In this document: piece after piece, positions 1 to 8,267 of the stretch
Numbering within the stretch: the stretch's first letter is position 1
Layout: each line of letters starts with the position of its first letter
Assembly (NCBI GenBank): GCA_910586835.1
Contig: CAJUJU010000006.1
Span: 8,117 to 72,116, forward strand
Direction of reading: 5' to 3'
From: an uncultured Acetatifactor sp.
Lineage (GTDB): Bacteria; Bacillota; Clostridia; Lachnospirales; Lachnospiraceae
Length of the DNA: 64,000 nucleotides
Notes under the pieces: generated by a model
The model's input: only the letters and a program-made list of their open reading frames with translations
Database searches by the model: none
What the model was told of the DNA's origin: nothing
Program-made: the position numbers and the translations under genes

Positions 1-401
1 GCCACCATGGAGGTATAAACCCCGATCAATATAATCAGCATCCAGAGCCCGCCGATAAAGACCTTGGAAAACAGCAGCCGGCCCTTTGTCACGGGAAGCG
101 TATGCAGCAGATATCCCTCGTCCGTGTACATGGTCTGGTAAAAATGTACCGCAAGGTAAATCATGATTCCCACCACGGCTCCCAAAAGCAGAAACATGTA
201 GGCAAACAGGGTAAATATGCTCATCAGATCCAGTATACTGAAGGCCATGTTGTATTCGATGGAATCTCCCGCCATTTCGTTCCACATGGGAGACTGAAAG
301 GCCAGCCAGCCGAAAAAGGTGATGCCTGCCAACAGGATCAGAATCAGTCCTCCCACCTTACAGGTTCCCTTCCACTCATGCTTCAACAATTTTCCTAACA
401 T
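1..401 (-). CDS. ABC transporter permease, N-terminal part (cut by window edge)
   Basis: Only the first about 133 codons are in the window. The product starts MLGKLLKHEWKG and then shows hydrophobic segments typical of an ABC-2 type permease (for example around residues 18-36 and 60-85, and again near the edge). The start at 401 has a good ribosome binding site (GGGAGGTG) and overlaps the stop of the ATPase gene by 7 bases, so the two are translationally coupled. With the upstream ATPase and GntR regulator this matches YtrABC-like cassettes of Bacillota, where the transporter is induced by cell-envelope stress or antibiotics. The substrate cannot be told from the sequence. Confidence 0.8.
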   Translation of the reverse strand, partial: MLGKLLKHEWKGTCKVGGLILILLAGITFFGWLAFQSPMWNEMAGDSIEYNMAFSILDLMSIFTLFAYMFLLLGAVVGIMIYLAVHFYQTMYTDEGYLLHTLPVTKGRLLFSKVFIGGLWMLIILIGVYTSMV

Positions 402-1096
402 GCGAACACCTCCCTGAAATAAGCATCTACCGATTTTCCGTGCTGTTCCCTGATATTGTCTACAGAAGTATACAGCACCAGATGACCAAAGCGCATAAAG
501 ATAACCTCATCCAGTACCTGTTCGATATCCCCGATCAGATGTGTGGAGATAATGACCGTGGCATTCGGGTTGTAATTGTTGATAATCGTGCGCAGAATAT
601 AGTCTCTGGCCGCAGGGTCAACCCCCGCAATGGGTTCGTCCAGCACATAAAGATCTGCCTGACGGCTCATAACCAGAATAAGCTGCACCTTCTCCTTATT
701 TCCTTTGGAGAGTGTCTTCAGCCGCACGGTTGGGTCAATGTTCAGGCTGCTTAGCATCTCCAGCGCCTTTTCTTTGGAAAAATCCGCATAGAAATCACAG
801 AAAAAATCCAAAATCTGACTGATCCGCTTCCCGCCGGAAAGGTAAGTCCGATCCGGAAGGTATGCCACATGGGCTTTTGTCTCCACTCCCACCGGCTGGC
901 CGTTGATCCTGATACTCCCCTGACTGGGTGTCAGAAGGCCGTTCATCATTTTGATCAGCGTCGTCTTTCCGCTGCCGTTGGGCCCCAGAAGCCCCACAAT
1001 CTTTCCCTTGGGAAGGGTAATCGTAATATTGTTTACCGCCACATTTCTCGCGTCGTAGGACTTTGTCAGACCAACGATCTCAACCAGTTCATTCAT
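395..1096 (-). CDS. ABC transporter ATP-binding protein, YtrB-like
   Basis: Typical single-domain ATPase of about 233 residues that would energise the adjacent permease. It has a Walker A motif (GPNGSGKTTLIK), a degenerate signature region (LSKGNKEKVQLIL), Walker B ending in DEPIAGVD and a switch histidine (ISTHL). I place the start at the ATG at 1096, preceded by GGGGAG at good spacing; a GTG 18 bases upstream is the alternative. The gene overlaps the end of the GntR gene and the start of the permease gene, so all three form one tightly coupled operon. The drug or envelope-stress role is inferred from the YtrA-type regulator. Confidence 0.9.
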   Translation of the reverse strand: MNELVEIVGLTKSYDARNVAVNNITITLPKGKIVGLLGPNGSGKTTLIKMMNGLLTPSQGSIRINGQPVGVETKAHVAYLPDRTYLSGGKRISQILDFFCDFYADFSKEKALEMLSSLNIDPTVRLKTLSKGNKEKVQLILVMSRQADLYVLDEPIAGVDPAARDYILRTIINNYNPNATVIISTHLIGDIEQVLDEVIFMRFGHLVLYTSVDNIREQHGKSVDAYFREVFAC

Positions 1097-1466
1097 CCCG
1101 TTCTCCCCCGTCACATTTTTTTATCAGAAGCTCTACCGCCTCCTGCCCCGTATAGCCAAGTTCCCTGATCCTGGTGAGGAAATTCTCCACATGCTCCTGC
1201 GCCAGTCCCGCTCTGATATCCCGGATCAATTCCGCATCCTCGGTCACGGTTCTGCCGTTGGTCCGCTGCGTGACGATCAGTCCGCTCCGCTCCAGCTCCG
1301 CAAATGCCTTCTGCATCGTGTTGGGATTCACCGCCGCCACCGCCGCCAGTTCCCTGACGCTGGGCAGTCTGCTTCCCGGCGGATACAGGCCGGACACAAT
1401 CTGCATCTGAATTCGCTCCACCAGCTGCGCATAAATCGGTCTGCCATTATCCAGATCCCATGCCAT
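1089..1466 (-). CDS. GntR-family transcriptional regulator, YtrA subfamily
   Basis: A 125-residue protein with an N-terminal winged helix (about residues 10-75; contains LPSVRELAAVAAVNPNTMQK, the usual GntR recognition segment) and only a short C-terminal helical tail, as in the YtrA subfamily. These proteins repress their own operon with the ABC transporter encoded downstream. The overlap with the ATPase gene and the palindrome next to its promoter (1537-1556) support autoregulation. The inducer is unknown; in studied relatives it is cell-wall-active antibiotics. Confidence 0.92.
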   Translation of the reverse strand: MAWDLDNGRPIYAQLVERIQMQIVSGLYPPGSRLPSVRELAAVAAVNPNTMQKAFAELERSGLIVTQRTNGRTVTEDAELIRDIRAGLAQEHVENFLTRIRELGYTGQEAVELLIKKCDGGERDE

Positions 1467-1536
1467 CGCTCTCTTCCTTTCTTCTTTTACTCTGCCGCGG
1501 CATCTTTCAACACTGCGGCTGCTGAATTATTTCGCC

Positions 1537-1556
1537 TGTATTATCTTTATAATACA
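1537..1556. promoter_or_regulatory. Probable operator of the YtrA-type regulator
   Basis: Perfect inverted repeat TGTATTAT-CTTT-ATAATACA: 8-base arms and a 4-base spacer, lying between the -10 and the gntR start codon about 70 bases away. Size, symmetry and place fit a GntR-dimer operator. The plus-strand arm also contains TATAAT, so it could touch transcription of the divergent gene, although that gene's own -10 candidate is at 1628-1633. Confidence 0.6.
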
Positions 1557-1585
1557 ATGATACATCAGATATTCCGTTTCGTCAA
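1557..1585 (-). promoter_or_regulatory. Promoter of the GntR-ABC operon
   Basis: On the minus strand a -35 TTGACG (1580-1585) and a -10 TATCAT (1557-1562) are separated by exactly 17 bases. The -10 directly abuts the palindrome at 1537-1556, so a bound dimer would block the start site. Confidence 0.65.
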
Positions 1586-1665
1586 TCTGTTTTTTCCATT
1601 TTTATGCGCTTTTTTGGATCCCCCGCATATAATACCTGTGAATAACTGCAAGGTATGGTCAACAT

Positions 1666-2946
1666 ATGTCCGAAAAACCCTTAACAGCCGCACAGGAACC
1701 CATAACCTCAGACTCCGGCTATGCCGGTTCCATCCAAATCAGCGTGGTTTCCTCCATCGGCCTGATTCCCGTGGAAAACGCCACCGTCACCATCTCCTAC
1801 ACCGGAGATCCGGATTCGCCCCTGGAGGTGCTTACCACCGACAGTTCCGGACAGACACCCACAGTCAGCCTGCCCGCTCCTCCGCTGGAGCTCTCTCTGA
1901 ACCCGGAAGCGGAAGAACAGCCTTACTCGGAATACAACATCACTGTCACCGCGGAAGGCTATGAGCCCGTTCTCATTTCCGGCTCCGAGATCCTCGCAGA
2001 CGAGCTTTCCCTCCAGCCTGTCCGCATGAACCCCCTTGCCACCACGGAGGAGGACGAGAAGGTCGTCATCATTCCCGCCCACACCCTGTTCGGGCAATAT
2101 CCGCCCAAAATACCCGAGGATGAGATCAAACCAATGGCGGAGACAGGGGAAATCGTCTTAAGCAGGGTAGTCATCCCCGAATACATCATTGTTCACGACG
2201 GTGTTCCCAGCGACCCCACCGCCCCGAACTACTGGGTGCGGTACAAGGATTATATCAAGAATGTTGCTTCCTGCGAGATCTATTCCACCTGGCCGGAAAG
2301 CGCCATCTACGCCAACATTCTTGCCATACAGTCCTTCACACTGAACAGAGTGTACACGGAGTGGTATCGGAATCAGGGATACAATTTTACCATCACGTCC
2401 TCCACCGCCTATGACCACAAATGGATCTACGGCAGAAACATTTTTGAAAACATTGATTACCTGGTAGACAGTATCTTTGCCAACTATCTCTCCCGTCCCG
2501 GCGTGCGGCAGCCCATCTTCACCTCTTACTGCGACGGCAAGCGGGTGACCTGCGACGGCTTAAGCCAGTGGGGCTCCAAGTATCTGGGGGATGAGGGCTA
2601 TTCCGCCATTGAGATCATCCGCTATTACTACGGCAACGATATGTATATCAACACGGCGGATTTCATCTCCGGCGTTCCCTCCTCCTGGCCCGGCTACGAC
2701 CTGGGGATCGGCGCCTCCGGCGAAAAGGTACGACAGCTGCAGACCCAGTTAAACCGCATCGCCCGCAACTACCCCGCCATCCCCACCATCACCGCCGACG
2801 GAATCTACGGTCCCGCCACTGCGGAAGCCGTCCGTACCTTCCAGGGCATCTTCGGCCTGCCCCGAACCGGTGTCACGGACTATCCCACCTGGTACGAAGT
2901 CTCCGACATTTATGTGGGAGTGACCAGGATTGCAGAGCCGGGCTGA
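1666..2946 (+). CDS. SpoIID-like and peptidoglycan-binding domain protein
   Basis: A 426-residue protein with three parts. Residues about 18-125 look like an immunoglobulin-like carboxypeptidase-regulatory domain. Residues about 190-325 match the SpoIID/LytB amidase-enhancer fold: a conserved Glu in the segment VASCEIYSTWPESA, then LNRVYTEW, and the terminal G-SQWG and YYYG motifs. Residues about 345-410 are a PG_binding_1 domain (LQTQLNRIA, DGIYGPATAEAVRTFQ). No signal peptide is visible, so it may act in the cytoplasm or mother cell, or leave by another route. A -10-like TATAAT at 1628-1633 lies in CATATAATA, which also fits the SigK-type pattern CATAnnnTA, but no convincing -35 is seen. 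A cell-wall or spore role is inferred. The ribosome binding site is weak. Confidence 0.75.
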   Translation: MSEKPLTAAQEPITSDSGYAGSIQISVVSSIGLIPVENATVTISYTGDPDSPLEVLTTDSSGQTPTVSLPAPPLELSLNPEAEEQPYSEYNITVTAEGYEPVLISGSEILADELSLQPVRMNPLATTEEDEKVVIIPAHTLFGQYPPKIPEDEIKPMAETGEIVLSRVVIPEYIIVHDGVPSDPTAPNYWVRYKDYIKNVASCEIYSTWPESAIYANILAIQSFTLNRVYTEWYRNQGYNFTITSSTAYDHKWIYGRNIFENIDYLVDSIFANYLSRPGVRQPIFTSYCDGKRVTCDGLSQWGSKYLGDEGYSAIEIIRYYYGNDMYINTADFISGVPSSWPGYDLGIGASGEKVRQLQTQLNRIARNYPAIPTITADGIYGPATAEAVRTFQGIFGLPRTGVTDYPTWYEVSDIYVGVTRIAEPG

Positions 2947-2971
2947 GGCTTCCTGCACCGGTTGCTTTTCT

Positions 2972-3025
2972 CTGCGGCTTCCTGTTTTTTTCCCTTTCCG
3001 GCGGAATCATCACAGGAAACCGCAG
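2972..3025. terminator. Large hairpin between convergent genes
   Basis: CTGCGGCTTCCTG pairs with CAGGAAACCGCAG (13 positions, one mismatch) around a 28-base loop that holds a run of seven T. It lies between the convergent ends of the SpoIID-like gene and the AraC gene, so a two-way terminator is likely, although the T run is inside the loop rather than after the stem. Confidence 0.4.
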
Positions 3026-3054
3026 CGGGCCGGTTCGGCGCAGCGCCCGGTTCG

Positions 3055-3978
3055 TCACGAATAATATTCCCTGTACTTTCCCGGCGGTACACCGAAGGTA
3101 TCCCGAAAGCTGCGCAGAAAGGCCGTGTAATCCGAAAACCCCGCACTCTGCCAGCTTTCCGTCACTCCCGCGCCCTGCCGCAGAGCCTCGCAGGCCTTAA
3201 TCAGCCTTTTGTGCACAAGAAAGGCATGAGCCGTAACCCCGGTGAGCTCCTTAAATTTCCGCAGGAAATAGTATTTGCTCATATGCACCTGAGCCGCCAG
3301 TCCCTCCACCGTGATCCGCTCTGTCAGATGACCGTCGATGTAGGCGGATACCTGCTCCACCAGAGGATGGCTCACCAGCTCCTCCCTGGCAAAGAGATAT
3401 TCCTTTCTGGCGCACAGCATATTCAGGTACACAAAGAACAACGTCAGACACCCCCGATCCAGCACGCGCTTCGCCCCCGGATCCTCGGACTCCTGCAGGC
3501 GGGTTGTGACCAGCTTCAAAAGATATCCCTGAAGCATTTCCCTGTAATAGATGGGAAAACGACAGGCGCAGGAATCCTTTCCCCGAAAACAGGCGGTCAG
3601 ATCCATGTCCTCTCCCGAGAGGGAGGACAGCATCCGCGGCGTGACCCACAGAATAATCCGCCGTGAGGAGTCGTGCTTATCCTCCACATAATGATATTTG
3701 TGCAGAACATTCTGGTCTATCAGCAAAAAGTCCCCTTTCTTCACATGATAGGTTCTGTCCTCGATCATGGAAGAATATTCCCCCTCCAGCACATAAATGA
3801 TCTCATAAAAGCTGTGATAATGAAAGGAAATCGCCCCCATAGGGGCACCCAGCTTTTCGTAGACCTCATAGTCCTCATTCATCATATACTGACGTTCGTC
3901 CCCTGCCTCCAGCCTGCGTATGCTTTTTTCCCGCTTCTCCATCCCTGCTCCCATCCTGGTTCCTGCCCCGGGCGCCAT
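3055..3978 (-). CDS. AraC-family regulator with cupin sensor domain
   Basis: A 307-residue protein: an N-terminal cupin (about residues 30-110, with HYHSFYEIIYVLEG) that probably binds a sugar, and a C-terminal double helix-turn-helix (about 205-305, with LAAQVHMSKYYFLRKFKELT and GFSDYTAFLRSFRDTFGVPP). The start at 3978 is chosen because GGGGAG lies 6 bases upstream; a TTG at 4011 would lengthen it. It is divergent from uxuA with only about 165 bases between, so it is probably the activator or repressor of the uxuA-uxuB pair, responding to a hexuronate intermediate. Confidence 0.88.
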   Translation of the reverse strand: MAPGAGTRMGAGMEKREKSIRRLEAGDERQYMMNEDYEVYEKLGAPMGAISFHYHSFYEIIYVLEGEYSSMIEDRTYHVKKGDFLLIDQNVLHKYHYVEDKHDSSRRIILWVTPRMLSSLSGEDMDLTACFRGKDSCACRFPIYYREMLQGYLLKLVTTRLQESEDPGAKRVLDRGCLTLFFVYLNMLCARKEYLFAREELVSHPLVEQVSAYIDGHLTERITVEGLAAQVHMSKYYFLRKFKELTGVTAHAFLVHKRLIKACEALRQGAGVTESWQSAGFSDYTAFLRSFRDTFGVPPGKYREYYS

Positions 3979-4029
3979 GTGCTTCTCCCCGTTTCCCCTG
4001 AAATAAAACAACTAACGCTTTCTGCTTTG

Positions 4030-4058
4030 AGTATAGGACAATTTTTGCATGATATCAA
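4030..4058 (-). promoter_or_regulatory. Promoter of the AraC regulator gene
   Basis: Minus strand TTGATA (4053-4058), 17-base spacer, TATACT (4030-4035). For the divergent uxuA a -10 TATACT is at 4095-4100, but its -35 position (TTTTCC, 4072-4077) is poor, as expected for an activator-dependent promoter. Confidence 0.55.
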
Positions 4059-4142
4059 GCAATATATATGCTTTTCCTGCATTTTCGTTTGTATTATACT
4101 GAACCTATCAAAACGGAAGATCCTTCCAGAAAAGAGGCAGCT

Positions 4143-5216
4143 ATGCAGATGACATTGCGCTGGTACGGCAGCAAGTACGACACCGTAACATTGAAACAGA
4201 TCCGTCAGATCCCCGGTGTCACCGGAGTGATCTCCACCCTGTACGGCACCAAACCCGGAGAGGTATGGGAGACATCGGACATCCTCGCGCTGAAAAAGGA
4301 AGTGGAGGACGCCGGCCTCACTCTGGCCGGCATTGAGAGCGTCAACATTCACGACGCCATCAAGGTGGGAACTCCCGACCGGGATAAGTACATCGACAAC
4401 TATATCACCACCCTGGAGCGTCTGGGAAAAGCGGACATTCATATGGTCTGCTATAACTTCATGCCCGTCTTCGACTGGACCAGAACCGAGCTTGCAAGAG
4501 TCCGTCCCGACGGTTCCACCGTGCTGGCTTACACCCAGGAGGCCGTGGATGCCTTAAACCCCGAGGATATGTTCGCCTCCATCAGCGGCGACTCCAACGG
4601 CTCCATCCTCCCCGGCTGGGAACCCGAGCGCATGGCCCATATAAAGGAGCTCTTTGAAATGTACCGGGATGTGGACGACGAAAAGCTCTTCGCCAATCTG
4701 AAATACTTCCTGGAGCGCATCATGCCTGCCTGCGACAAGTATGATATCAACATGGCAATCCATCCGGACGACCCCGCCTGGAGCGTATTCGGCCTGCCCC
4801 GGATCATCGTTAACAAGGCCAACATCCTGCGCATGATGAAGATGGTGGACAATCCCCACAACGGTGTCACCTTCTGCTCCGGCTCCTACGGCACTAATCT
4901 GGAAAACGACCTGCCGGACATGATCCGCTCCCTGAAGGGCAGGATTCACTTTGCCCATGTGCGGAATCTGAAGTTCAATTCCCCCACCGACTTCGAGGAG
5001 TCCGCACACCTCTCAAGCGACGGTACCTTCGACATGTATGAGATCATGCTGGCCCTCTATGACATCGGCTTTACCGGTCCCATCCGGCCTGACCACGGAC
5101 GTATGATCTGGGACGAGGTAGCAATGCCCGGCTATGGCCTTTACGACAGAGCCCTCGGCGCCGCCTACTTAAACGGACTCTGGGAAGCCATCGAAAAACA
5201 ACACAAAAAAGGATAA
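4143..5216 (+). CDS. uxuA: Mannonate dehydratase
   Basis: A 357-residue enzyme that dehydrates D-mannonate to 2-keto-3-deoxygluconate in hexuronate (glucuronate) breakdown. It has the UxuA N-terminus (MTLRWYGSKYDTVTLKQIRQ), the block MAIHPDDPAWSVFGLPRI and the C-terminal HVRNLKF and RPDHGRMIWDE motifs that carry metal-binding and catalytic His, Asp and Glu residues. The length is normal for Bacillota. The start at 4143 has GAGG 6 bases upstream. It is followed by the fructuronate reductase gene after 161 bases and preceded by the divergent AraC regulator. Confidence 0.95.
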   Translation: MQMTLRWYGSKYDTVTLKQIRQIPGVTGVISTLYGTKPGEVWETSDILALKKEVEDAGLTLAGIESVNIHDAIKVGTPDRDKYIDNYITTLERLGKADIHMVCYNFMPVFDWTRTELARVRPDGSTVLAYTQEAVDALNPEDMFASISGDSNGSILPGWEPERMAHIKELFEMYRDVDDEKLFANLKYFLERIMPACDKYDINMAIHPDDPAWSVFGLPRIIVNKANILRMMKMVDNPHNGVTFCSGSYGTNLENDLPDMIRSLKGRIHFAHVRNLKFNSPTDFEESAHLSSDGTFDMYEIMLALYDIGFTGPIRPDHGRMIWDEVAMPGYGLYDRALGAAYLNGLWEAIEKQHKKG

Positions 5217-5311
5217 ATTTCCTTCCAGTCCGTTATACTATAAATCAGTACAGCGCCTGTTCGCCCACAATGAAACACGCGGCAGCTTAATTATTTGCAC
5301 ACAAATTTGTT

Positions 5312-5363
5312 CCGGAGCCACAAAGCCGAATCTGATTTTCACCCTTCTCATTACAGGCTCCGG
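5312..5363 (+). promoter_or_regulatory. Long-loop hairpin in the uxuA-uxuB spacer
   Basis: CCGGAGCC (5312-5319) and GGCTCCGG (5356-5363) form a perfect 8-base stem with a 36-base loop that ends 2 bases before the ribosome binding site GGAGG of uxuB. It may protect a processed mRNA end or tune translation. The spacer has a TATACT/TATAAA stretch near 5236-5245 but no clear full promoter. Confidence 0.3.
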
Positions 5364-5377
5364 CATGGAGGATTAAT

Positions 5378-6997
5378 ATGAAATTGACAAGAGCCGGACT
5401 TGAGGCAGACCGGGCGGCATTTGAAGCCGCCGGCTATTCTCTTCCAACCTTTGACTATGAAACGGTAAAGAAAAATACCCTTGAGAATCCTGCCTGGATC
5501 CACTTCGGCGCAGGCAACATTTTCCGCGCCTTCCAGGCAAACGTGGTGCAGAATCTCTTAAACAGAGGCATTCTCACCGCCGGCCTGATCGCCGCGGAAG
5601 GCTACGACTATGAAATCATTGAAAAGAGCAACCGCCCTCACGACAATCTGACTATCCTTGCCACCCTGAAAGCGGACAATACCGTGGAAAAGACCGTGGT
5701 GGGCAGTATCATGGAGTCCCTTATCCTGGACAGCGGTAACGAGAAGGAATACTCCCGGCTGAAGGAAATTTTCGCAAAGCCTTCCCTGCAGATGGCAAGC
5801 TTTACCATCACCGAGAAGGGATATGCCGTCACCGACGCAAAGGGCAATGTCCTTCCCGCCATAGCCGCCGACTTCGAAAAAGGCCCCGCTGCTCCGGACA
5901 GCTATCTGGGCAAAGTGGTCTCTTTACTGTACCACAGATATCAAAACGGCAGGCTTCCTTTGGCCATGGTCAGCATGGATAACTGCTCCCACAACGGCGA
6001 CAAGCTCTTCGCCGCAGTGAGTGCCTTCGCCAAAGCCTGGTGTGAAAAAGGCCTTGCGGAAAAAGAATTTATGGATTATGTGACAGACCGGTCTAAGATT
6101 TCCTTCCCCTGGACCATGATCGACAAGATCACCCCCAGGCCGGACGCAAAGGTGGAAGCCATGCTGGCCGCGGACGGAATCGAGGAACTGGAACCCGTGA
6201 TCACCTCCAAAAACACCTACATCGCTCCCTTCGTCAACGCGGAGGAATGCGAATATCTGGTGATCGAAGACGCCTTTCCCGCCGGCAGGCTTCCCCTGGA
6301 GGAAGGCGGAATCATTTACACGGATAGAGAAACCGTTGACAAGGTGGAGAAAATGAAGGTCTGCACCTGCTTAAATCCCCTTCACACCGCCCTTGCCATC
6401 TTCGGCTGCCTGCTGGGCTACACCCTTGTTTCCGATGAGATGAAAAATCCTCTGCTCAAAAAACTGGTGGAGACAATCGGCTATGTGGAAGGACTTCCCG
6501 TGGTGGTAAATCCCGGGATTCTGGATCCCAGGGAATTTATCGACCAGGTGGTAAACGTTCGCATCCCCAATCCCTTCATGCCGGATGCTCCCCAGAGAAT
6601 CGCAACCGACACCTCCCAGAAGCTGGCCATCCGCTACGGTGAGACCATCAAGGCTTACCAGAAGGATCCTTCCCTGAATGTGGCGGACTTAAAGCTGATA
6701 CCCCTGGTGTTTGCCGGCTGGCTGCGCTATCTCATGGCAGTGGACGATCAGGGCAACCCTTTCACCCCCAGCGCGGATCCTCTGCTGGAGGCGGCAGGCG
6801 CCTATGTGAAAGACTATGAATTGTCCCACGCATCCAAGGATCTTGACAAACTGGATAAGCTGCTCTCCAACGAGAAGGTCTTCGGCGTAGATCTGGTCTC
6901 CGCAGGTTTGGCGGAAACCGTAAAGAACTATTTTGCGGAGCTTTCCTGCGGCGTCGGCGCCGTGGAGGCAACCCTTCGGAAATACACAAACCAATAA
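5378..6997 (+). CDS. uxuB: D-mannonate oxidoreductase / fructuronate reductase (mannitol dehydrogenase family)
   Basis: A 539-residue NAD-dependent enzyme that interconverts fructuronate and mannonate, the step before UxuA. The N-terminal Rossmann segment has IHFGAGNIFRAFQ (residues 41-53); the mannitol-dehydrogenase catalytic block has SMDNCSHNGDK (about 193-203), and KVCTCLNPLHTALAIFGCLLG (about 327) matches the long-chain family signature. Length and order fit the Lachnospiraceae version of UxuB. The ribosome binding site GGAGG is 6 bases upstream of the ATG. It probably shares regulation with uxuA. Other mannitol-dehydrogenase-family polyol oxidoreductases are the alternative, but the neighbour argues for UxuB. 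Confidence 0.9.
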   Translation: MKLTRAGLEADRAAFEAAGYSLPTFDYETVKKNTLENPAWIHFGAGNIFRAFQANVVQNLLNRGILTAGLIAAEGYDYEIIEKSNRPHDNLTILATLKADNTVEKTVVGSIMESLILDSGNEKEYSRLKEIFAKPSLQMASFTITEKGYAVTDAKGNVLPAIAADFEKGPAAPDSYLGKVVSLLYHRYQNGRLPLAMVSMDNCSHNGDKLFAAVSAFAKAWCEKGLAEKEFMDYVTDRSKISFPWTMIDKITPRPDAKVEAMLAADGIEELEPVITSKNTYIAPFVNAEECEYLVIEDAFPAGRLPLEEGGIIYTDRETVDKVEKMKVCTCLNPLHTALAIFGCLLGYTLVSDEMKNPLLKKLVETIGYVEGLPVVVNPGILDPREFIDQVVNVRIPNPFMPDAPQRIATDTSQKLAIRYGETIKAYQKDPSLNVADLKLIPLVFAGWLRYLMAVDDQGNPFTPSADPLLEAAGAYVKDYELSHASKDLDKLDKLLSNEKVFGVDLVSAGLAETVKNYFAELSCGVGAVEATLRKYTNQ

Positions 6998-7008
6998 AAA
7001 AGCTGATT

Positions 7009-7044
7009 AAAAAAGACAGGGTCCCGCTGGCTCTGTCTTTTTTG
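7009..7044. terminator. Bidirectional terminator between uxuB and the Rpn gene
   Basis: AAAAGACAG and CTGTCTTTT form a stem around a GC-rich loop, with T runs on both strands (TTTTTT after the stem in each direction). It serves the convergent ends of uxuB and the nuclease gene. Confidence 0.85.
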
Positions 7045-7058
7045 TTGACTTTCCTGTA

Positions 7059-7949
7059 CTATCTTCTGTCTGAAATCTGAATCCCCGTCTTTGCGAGAAA
7101 CGCGTCCACACTTTCTGCTCCGGCCGCCGTTAGATGCCAGTCACTCAGTATTTCCAGATCTCTCTGCGCCCGAATGATCTGCTCCAGCTCCTTGGGAACC
7201 GCTCCCCTGACATTCAACAGCTGCAAAACGGCATCTGCTTTCCCGGCCGCCTTACCAACCTCCATGCCCTCTTCCCTGACAAAGGCATCTCTGGCATTCC
7301 TGTCCCGTATCTCCCTGAGATGTGCCTCATACAATGCCCTCAGGCCCTTTCTCAGACTCATCACCTTCACCTCTTTTACTGCCTCCAGCAGTCCCGGATT
7401 CTTCGCACTTATCATCTCCAGCTCCTCCTCCGTCCTCACGTTCATCAGCCGGATCCACTCGTCCACCGGCTCCGTTCCCTTCAGCTTTTTTCCCAGCTCG
7501 ATCACATGCATCTCAAACAGATCCGAATACTCCTGCCCCTTTTCATTCCGCAAACGGTATATTCTGTGGTATTCCGGATCCTCATCCAGGTTGAAATCCA
7601 ACAGGTTAATACAGATGCACTTTTTCAATCGGTGGTACTGCTCTCCCACCAACAGCTCCTCTGTAAACATCTTAGCCAGATAAAACAAACTCCTCTTATC
7701 CCAGCAGGCCAGCATTTTGATCTGCAGCTCGATGTTCACCATCCGATCATCGTTCAGCTCCACCCGCACATCCAGAATCCCTTGCTTCTGTCCGGAATAC
7801 CGCTTCCACAGAAACGGACTTGCCAGCCGCACGGAGCGGATCTCCGCTGCCGGTATTCCCAGCACATCGCTGATAAAATACTTCCGCACCTCCTCATTCT
7901 GCATCAGCTGCTTAAAGCTGAAGTCATACTTTGGCGATACAATTCCCAT
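7059..7949 (-). CDS. Rpn-family recombination-promoting nuclease / PD-(D/E)XK protein
   Basis: A 296-residue protein starting MGIVSPKYDFSFKQLM, the standard opening of the PDDEXK_2 'putative transposase' (Rpn) family. The nuclease core shows GILDVRVEL followed by VNIELQIK, giving the D...ExQ active-site pattern. The C-terminal half is helical and charged (about 215-296). E. coli Rpn proteins are DNA endonucleases that promote recombination; such genes are often scattered and mobile in Clostridia. The start at 7949 has an ideal AAAGGAGG. The frame stays open to 8126, but that stretch is the 16-bp tandem repeat and reads as nonsense, so I treat it as leader. Confidence 0.85.
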   Translation of the reverse strand: MGIVSPKYDFSFKQLMQNEEVRKYFISDVLGIPAAEIRSVRLASPFLWKRYSGQKQGILDVRVELNDDRMVNIELQIKMLACWDKRSLFYLAKMFTEELLVGEQYHRLKKCICINLLDFNLDEDPEYHRIYRLRNEKGQEYSDLFEMHVIELGKKLKGTEPVDEWIRLMNVRTEEELEMISAKNPGLLEAVKEVKVMSLRKGLRALYEAHLREIRDRNARDAFVREEGMEVGKAAGKADAVLQLLNVRGAVPKELEQIIRAQRDLEILSDWHLTAAGAESVDAFLAKTGIQISDRR

Positions 7950-7980
7950 CCAAACCTTTCCTCCTTTGCACACAGGAGGC

Positions 7981-8082
7981 TTTTCTATGGGATAGCATTT
8001 CCCTGGAACAGTATTTCCCTGAGAAGACATTTCCCTGGGACAACACTTCCCTGGGATGGTACTTCCCCGGGATGGTACTTCC
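7981..8082. repeat. Degenerate 16-bp tandem repeat in the nuclease leader
   Basis: Five contiguous 16-base units start at 7997, 8013, 8029, 8045 and 8061 (type ACTTCCCTGGGATGGT), with a diverged unit before (7981-7996) and a partial one after (8077-8082). The period is not a multiple of three, which argues against a protein repeat. Several units have a near-palindromic core (TTCC-CT-GGAA, TCCCCGGGA). The stretch 7950-8329 between the divergent genes holds this repeat, an AT-rich segment, a palindrome and the plus-strand promoter, and no further gene. Confidence 0.85.
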
Positions 8083-8233
8083 GAAAATCTCCTGCTTTTA
8101 AAATTGTAATGTGAATTTAAAAGCATAGACTTTCTGACATTTTCAGTGAATTGTTAGATGAACTTAAATGAATTAGAAACTGTTATGCTTTGTATAAAAG
8201 CATATCATATCTACAACAAACCTACAAGAAATA

Positions 8234-8247
8234 TTTACCATGGTAAA
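8234..8247. promoter_or_regulatory. Perfect 14-bp palindrome, possible operator
   Basis: TTTACCATGGTAAA is fully self-complementary and lies 20 bases upstream of the -35 of the HTH gene, in the divergent region shared with the nuclease gene. It is a reasonable site for the XRE regulator encoded next to it. Its function is inferred from position only. Confidence 0.4.
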
Positions 8248-8267
8248 AAAATCTGCCGTATTATCCT

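Noticed and set aside
4013..4026. CcpA cre site between the AraC gene and uxuA
   Set aside because: AGAAAGCGTTAG resembles the cre core but misses the conserved TG and has weak symmetry; too uncertain to list.
7981..8082. CRISPR array
   Set aside because: Units are 16 bases, contiguous and degenerate, without unique spacers; no cas genes are present.
7950..8126. 59-codon N-terminal extension of the Rpn nuclease
   Set aside because: It lies upstream of an ideal AAAGGAGG-ATG start, consists of the 16-bp tandem repeat in changing frames and does not match the family N-terminus.
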